This document shows positions 30,455 through 32,732 of a stretch of 32,732 bases of DNA, in pieces. Numbering within the stretch: position 1 is the first letter of the stretch; each line of letters begins with the position of its first letter. The DNA is from Oscillospiraceae bacterium. GTDB lineage: Bacteria; Bacillota_A; Clostridia; Oscillospirales; WRJC01. The stretch lies in NCBI GenBank assembly GCA_009785015.1, contig WQXD01000008.1:1-32732 (forward strand), given 5' to 3'. A program made the position numbers and the translations under genes. The notes below the pieces were generated by a model that was not told the DNA's origin, searched no databases, and saw nothing but the letters and a program-made list of their open reading frames with translations.

Positions 30455-31251
30455 ATTTTTTTCATGTCGGCGATTTTTATCCCCTCGCCGCTCAAATATT
30501 TTTTCAATTCTCCGACTGTAAAATTTCTTTCAAGCCTCGGCGAGTACAGCATGCTGCTGATTATCGCCGACTGCGCTTTTGTCTTTGTGAAAACTTCGGC
30601 CAGATGCTCCGGGCGGCCCGCGCCCCCCGAAGCGATGACCGGAACCGTCACGAGCTCCGCCGCCCTGCCCGTTATCTCCAGGTCAAACCCCGAAGCCGTG
30701 CCGTCTTTGTCTATGCTGTTGACGCAGATCTCACCCGCGCCCAGCTCCGCCCCGCGCCTGACCCATTCCAGCGCGTCCATTCCGGTATAGGTCCGCGCCC
30801 CGTCGATGGCCACTTCATATCCGCTGGGTATTTTTTGGCTTATGCCCACCATTTTCACCTGCGTCGACAAAACAACGCGCCCCGGGCCGAACTCTTTGGC
30901 GGCGTCCGCAATTATCTGCGGGTTTCTGACCGCCATCGAATCCACGCTGATTTTGTCGGCGGCCCCCACTTCAAAGACCTCGCGTATGTCGTCTATATTT
31001 CTTATGCCGCCGCCGACGATAAAGGGAACGGTCACTTTTTTCGCGACCTTTTTCAGGGTTTCTATGTCGATTTTTCTTTTTTCCGCGCTCGCGGTCACGT
31101 CGAAAAATATGAGGCCGTCTATTTGCTGGCTGCAGATCTCCGAAACCATTTCCTCCGCGGGGGCGACGTCTATATTGTCCTCGAATTTTTTGCCTTTGGT
31201 CACTTTGCCGTTTATTGTATCAAAACACGCGATGAGTTTTTTTTCATCCAT
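30451..31251 (-). CDS. HisF-like protein with altered active site
   Basis: This 266-residue TIM barrel aligns over its full length with imidazole glycerol phosphate synthase cyclase subunit HisF. Family features present are D11 (IACFD), K19, FDVTAS at 50-55, VGGGIRN at 79-85, NSIDKDGT at 178-185 and ASGGAG at 207-212. However, the strand that carries the second catalytic Asp in HisF (D130 of Thermotoga, V-V-A-I-D-A-K) reads VVLSTQVK here, placing Gln131 at that position. The ammonia-gate residues R5 and E46 correspond to Lys5 and Gly46. No hisH or other his gene is nearby; gdhA is upstream and rsmI overlaps downstream. It may be a HisF paralogue with another role. The ATG has only a distant purine-rich site. 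Confidence 0.85.
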   Translation of the reverse strand: MDEKKLIACFDTINGKVTKGKKFEDNIDVAPAEEMVSEICSQQIDGLIFFDVTASAEKRKIDIETLKKVAKKVTVPFIVGGGIRNIDDIREVFEVGAADKISVDSMAVRNPQIIADAAKEFGPGRVVLSTQVKMVGISQKIPSGYEVAIDGARTYTGMDALEWVRRGAELGAGEICVNSIDKDGTASGFDLEITGRAAELVTVPVIASGGAGRPEHLAEVFTKTKAQSAIISSMLYSPRLERNFTVGELKKYLSGEGIKIADMKKM

Positions 31252-31283
31252 AAAAAGTAATTATTTTCCGCCTTTCGTCATTT

Positions 31284-32588
31284 TCACACCCAGCCGCGCA
31301 GTTTTACCGCTTCGGCCACGCGTTTTATCGCGATCACATAAGCTGCGTCGCGCATATACAGATCCATTTCCTTAGATATGTCATATACCGCAGCGAACGC
31401 GGTTTTCATCGCTTTTTCCAATTTTTCCAGAACTTCTTCCTTTTCCCAGAAATAATTCATGTTGCACTGCACCTGCTCGAAATAGCTGCAAGTCACGCCG
31501 GCGGCGTTGCACAAAAAGTCGGGCACCAAAAATATGCCCTTGTCCCATACAAGCGCGTCGCAGTCGGGGGTGGTGGGGCCGTTCGCGCCCTCGCATATTA
31601 TTTTTACGCTGTCTTTTATGAGCGGGAAATTTTCGGGCGTGATCTGGTTTTCACGGGCGGCGGGAATGAGTATATCCACTTCCTGTTCCAGCCATTTCGA
31701 GCAGTCCTTTCTTTCTTCGCCCTCGAACACTTCATATCCGAGCCCCAGCCCTTTGGCCTTGTCGATGCTCCCGAAGGAATTTTTAAAGCCCGCCAGCTTT
31801 TCCACATCTATCCCGGCCTTGTTTATGAATGTATAGACTTTTTTGTCGGCGTTGTGGTAACATGCCACACATACCACTTTTCCGCCCAATTCCACATATT
31901 TTTTCGCCGCGTATTCGGCCACGGCCCCAAAGCCCTGGAGCGACGCTGTGGTTTTTGATATGTCAAGACCCATGATTTTCAAGGCTTCGGCGAGCGTCCA
32001 GATTATTCCGTAGCCCGTGGATTCCGTCCTGCCCAGCGAGCCCCCCATCCCCACCGGTTTCGCGGTGATCATGCCGGGATAACGCCCTCCGGCGATCGCT
32101 TCGTACTCATCCAGCATCCAAAGCACATGCTGGGCGTTACTGCCTATGTCGGAAGCGGGAACGTCGGAGTTTGGGCCCAGCTGGCTGTACAACTGACGGA
32201 TATACCCGCGGCAGAGCCTTTCCTGTTCGCCTTGCGAAAGAGTTGACGGGTCGCATATGACCCCGCCTTTGCCTCCGCCGAGCGGGATATTTAAAACGGC
32301 GCATTTCCATGTCATCCACATGGACAAGGCCTTTACGTCGTCTATTGTCTCGTGCGGGTCGAAACGTATCCCGCCTTTCGCGGGTCCCCTCGCGTCGCTG
32401 TGGCGCGCGCGGAAACCGGTGAATACTTTGGTTTTGCCGTCGTCCATTTTTACGGGAATTGAAGCCTGCGTTATTTTCATGGGCTGGCGCAGCAATTCCC
32501 TCATGCCGGGTTCCAGGCCGATGATTTCGGCCACCCGGTCGAACTGGGCCTGTGCGTTTTCAAAAGCGTTGTATTTTGCCTGAGACAT
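31284..32588 (-). CDS. gdhA: Glutamate dehydrogenase (Glu/Leu/Phe/Val family)
   Basis: This 434-residue cytoplasmic enzyme interconverts glutamate and 2-oxoglutarate with ammonia, using NAD(P). The substrate domain has RGPAKGGIRF with K71, CAVLNIPLGGGKGGV with K107, and the catalytic Asp region DVPASDIGS with D147. The Rossmann loop is LQGFGAVAEYA near 217-227. Length fits the hexameric RocG/GudB-like group; cofactor preference cannot be assigned safely. The start is the ATG at 32588, with AGGAGG 9 nt upstream; the longer open frame would run through the leader. It has a consensus promoter. The hisF-like gene starts 32 bp downstream, so gdhA, hisF-like and rsmI probably share a transcript. 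Confidence 0.95.
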   Translation of the reverse strand: MSQAKYNAFENAQAQFDRVAEIIGLEPGMRELLRQPMKITQASIPVKMDDGKTKVFTGFRARHSDARGPAKGGIRFDPHETIDDVKALSMWMTWKCAVLNIPLGGGKGGVICDPSTLSQGEQERLCRGYIRQLYSQLGPNSDVPASDIGSNAQHVLWMLDEYEAIAGGRYPGMITAKPVGMGGSLGRTESTGYGIIWTLAEALKIMGLDISKTTASLQGFGAVAEYAAKKYVELGGKVVCVACYHNADKKVYTFINKAGIDVEKLAGFKNSFGSIDKAKGLGLGYEVFEGEERKDCSKWLEQEVDILIPAARENQITPENFPLIKDSVKIICEGANGPTTPDCDALVWDKGIFLVPDFLCNAAGVTCSYFEQVQCNMNYFWEKEEVLEKLEKAMKTAFAAVYDISKEMDLYMRDAAYVIAIKRVAEAVKLRGWV

Positions 32589-32634
32589 AATTAAGATACC
32601 TCCTGAAATTTGATTGTGATTTTTTCTATCCCCC

Positions 32635-32663
32635 ATTATACACCGGTTGCGATAAGATGTCAA
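32635..32663 (-). promoter_or_regulatory. Consensus sigma-A promoter of gdhA
   Basis: On the minus strand, TTGACA (32658-32663) and TATAAT (32635-32640) match consensus with 17-nt spacing. The leader is about 40 nt. Confidence 0.9.
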
Positions 32664-32732
32664 CATTTTTTTTGCGGCATTTTACCGTTATTTTATAAGC
32701 ATGGGCTCATAATGGCTTTTTTGCAGTTTGAC

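Noticed and set aside
32589..32666. An N-terminal extension of glutamate dehydrogenase
   Set aside because: It would run through the consensus promoter and the AGGAGG site that precedes the ATG at 32588.

Overview
The window looks like chromosomal DNA from an uncultured member of Bacillota, probably class Clostridia. The evidence is a set of Gram-positive family types (YqhQ/DUF1385 next to prmC, recX after recA, a MalT-like LuxR regulator with an ABC-F protein, XpaC and TelA), purine-rich Shine-Dalgarno sites, and many sigma-A-like promoters whose -35 and -10 boxes are separated by exactly 17 nt. No tRNA, rRNA, CRISPR array, insertion sequence, phage gene or origin was seen. The taxonomic assignment is inferred from gene content only.

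Layout. (1) 15-4552, minus: an ABC-F ATPase and a MalT-type LuxR regulator form one operon ending at a clear intrinsic terminator. (2) 4603-6713, plus: a zinc-site URO-D/MtaA-like methyltransferase and an amidohydrolase, transcribed divergently from region 1. (3) 6733-9934, minus: a divergent clan GH-D (GH36-like) glycosidase followed by mntP. (4) 10010-16185, plus: a long gene string with a second URO-D-family protein, recD2, a sugar isomerase/epimerase-like TIM barrel, a Gfo/Idh/MocA oxidoreductase, and a HEAT-like-repeat protein fused to an XpaC domain. (5) 16240-19168, minus: a toxin/immunity-like small-gene pair, a truncated Uma2 remnant, a MelA-type GH4 glycosidase and a cyclophilin lipoprotein. 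(6) 19232-22865, plus: a bacterial PH-domain protein, a membrane XpaC protein, TelA and a TPM-domain membrane protein. (7) 22855-27607, minus: recA, recX, rimO and a MATE transporter. (8) 27620-32663, minus: gdhA, an unusual hisF-like gene and rsmI; then yqhQ and prmC from their own promoter.

Regions 2-5 suggest a saccharide or methylated-compound catabolic island: two likely alpha-galactoside-type hydrolases (GH36-like and GH4), a Gfo/Idh oxidoreductase with an isomerase, and two corrinoid-methyltransferase-like proteins. No corrinoid protein or transporter is present in the window. Region 6 resembles the Bacillus xpaC-yaaN (telA) pair, enlarged by PH and TPM proteins. The most unusual item is the second XpaC paralogue (15268-16185): the membrane anchor is replaced by five 26-residue HEAT/LRV-like repeats, and the gene sits at the end of the sugar/recD2 string. 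A second strong oddity is the HisF-like protein, in which the residue aligned with a catalytic aspartate is glutamine and no other histidine gene is nearby. Regions 7 and 8 are mainly housekeeping genes.
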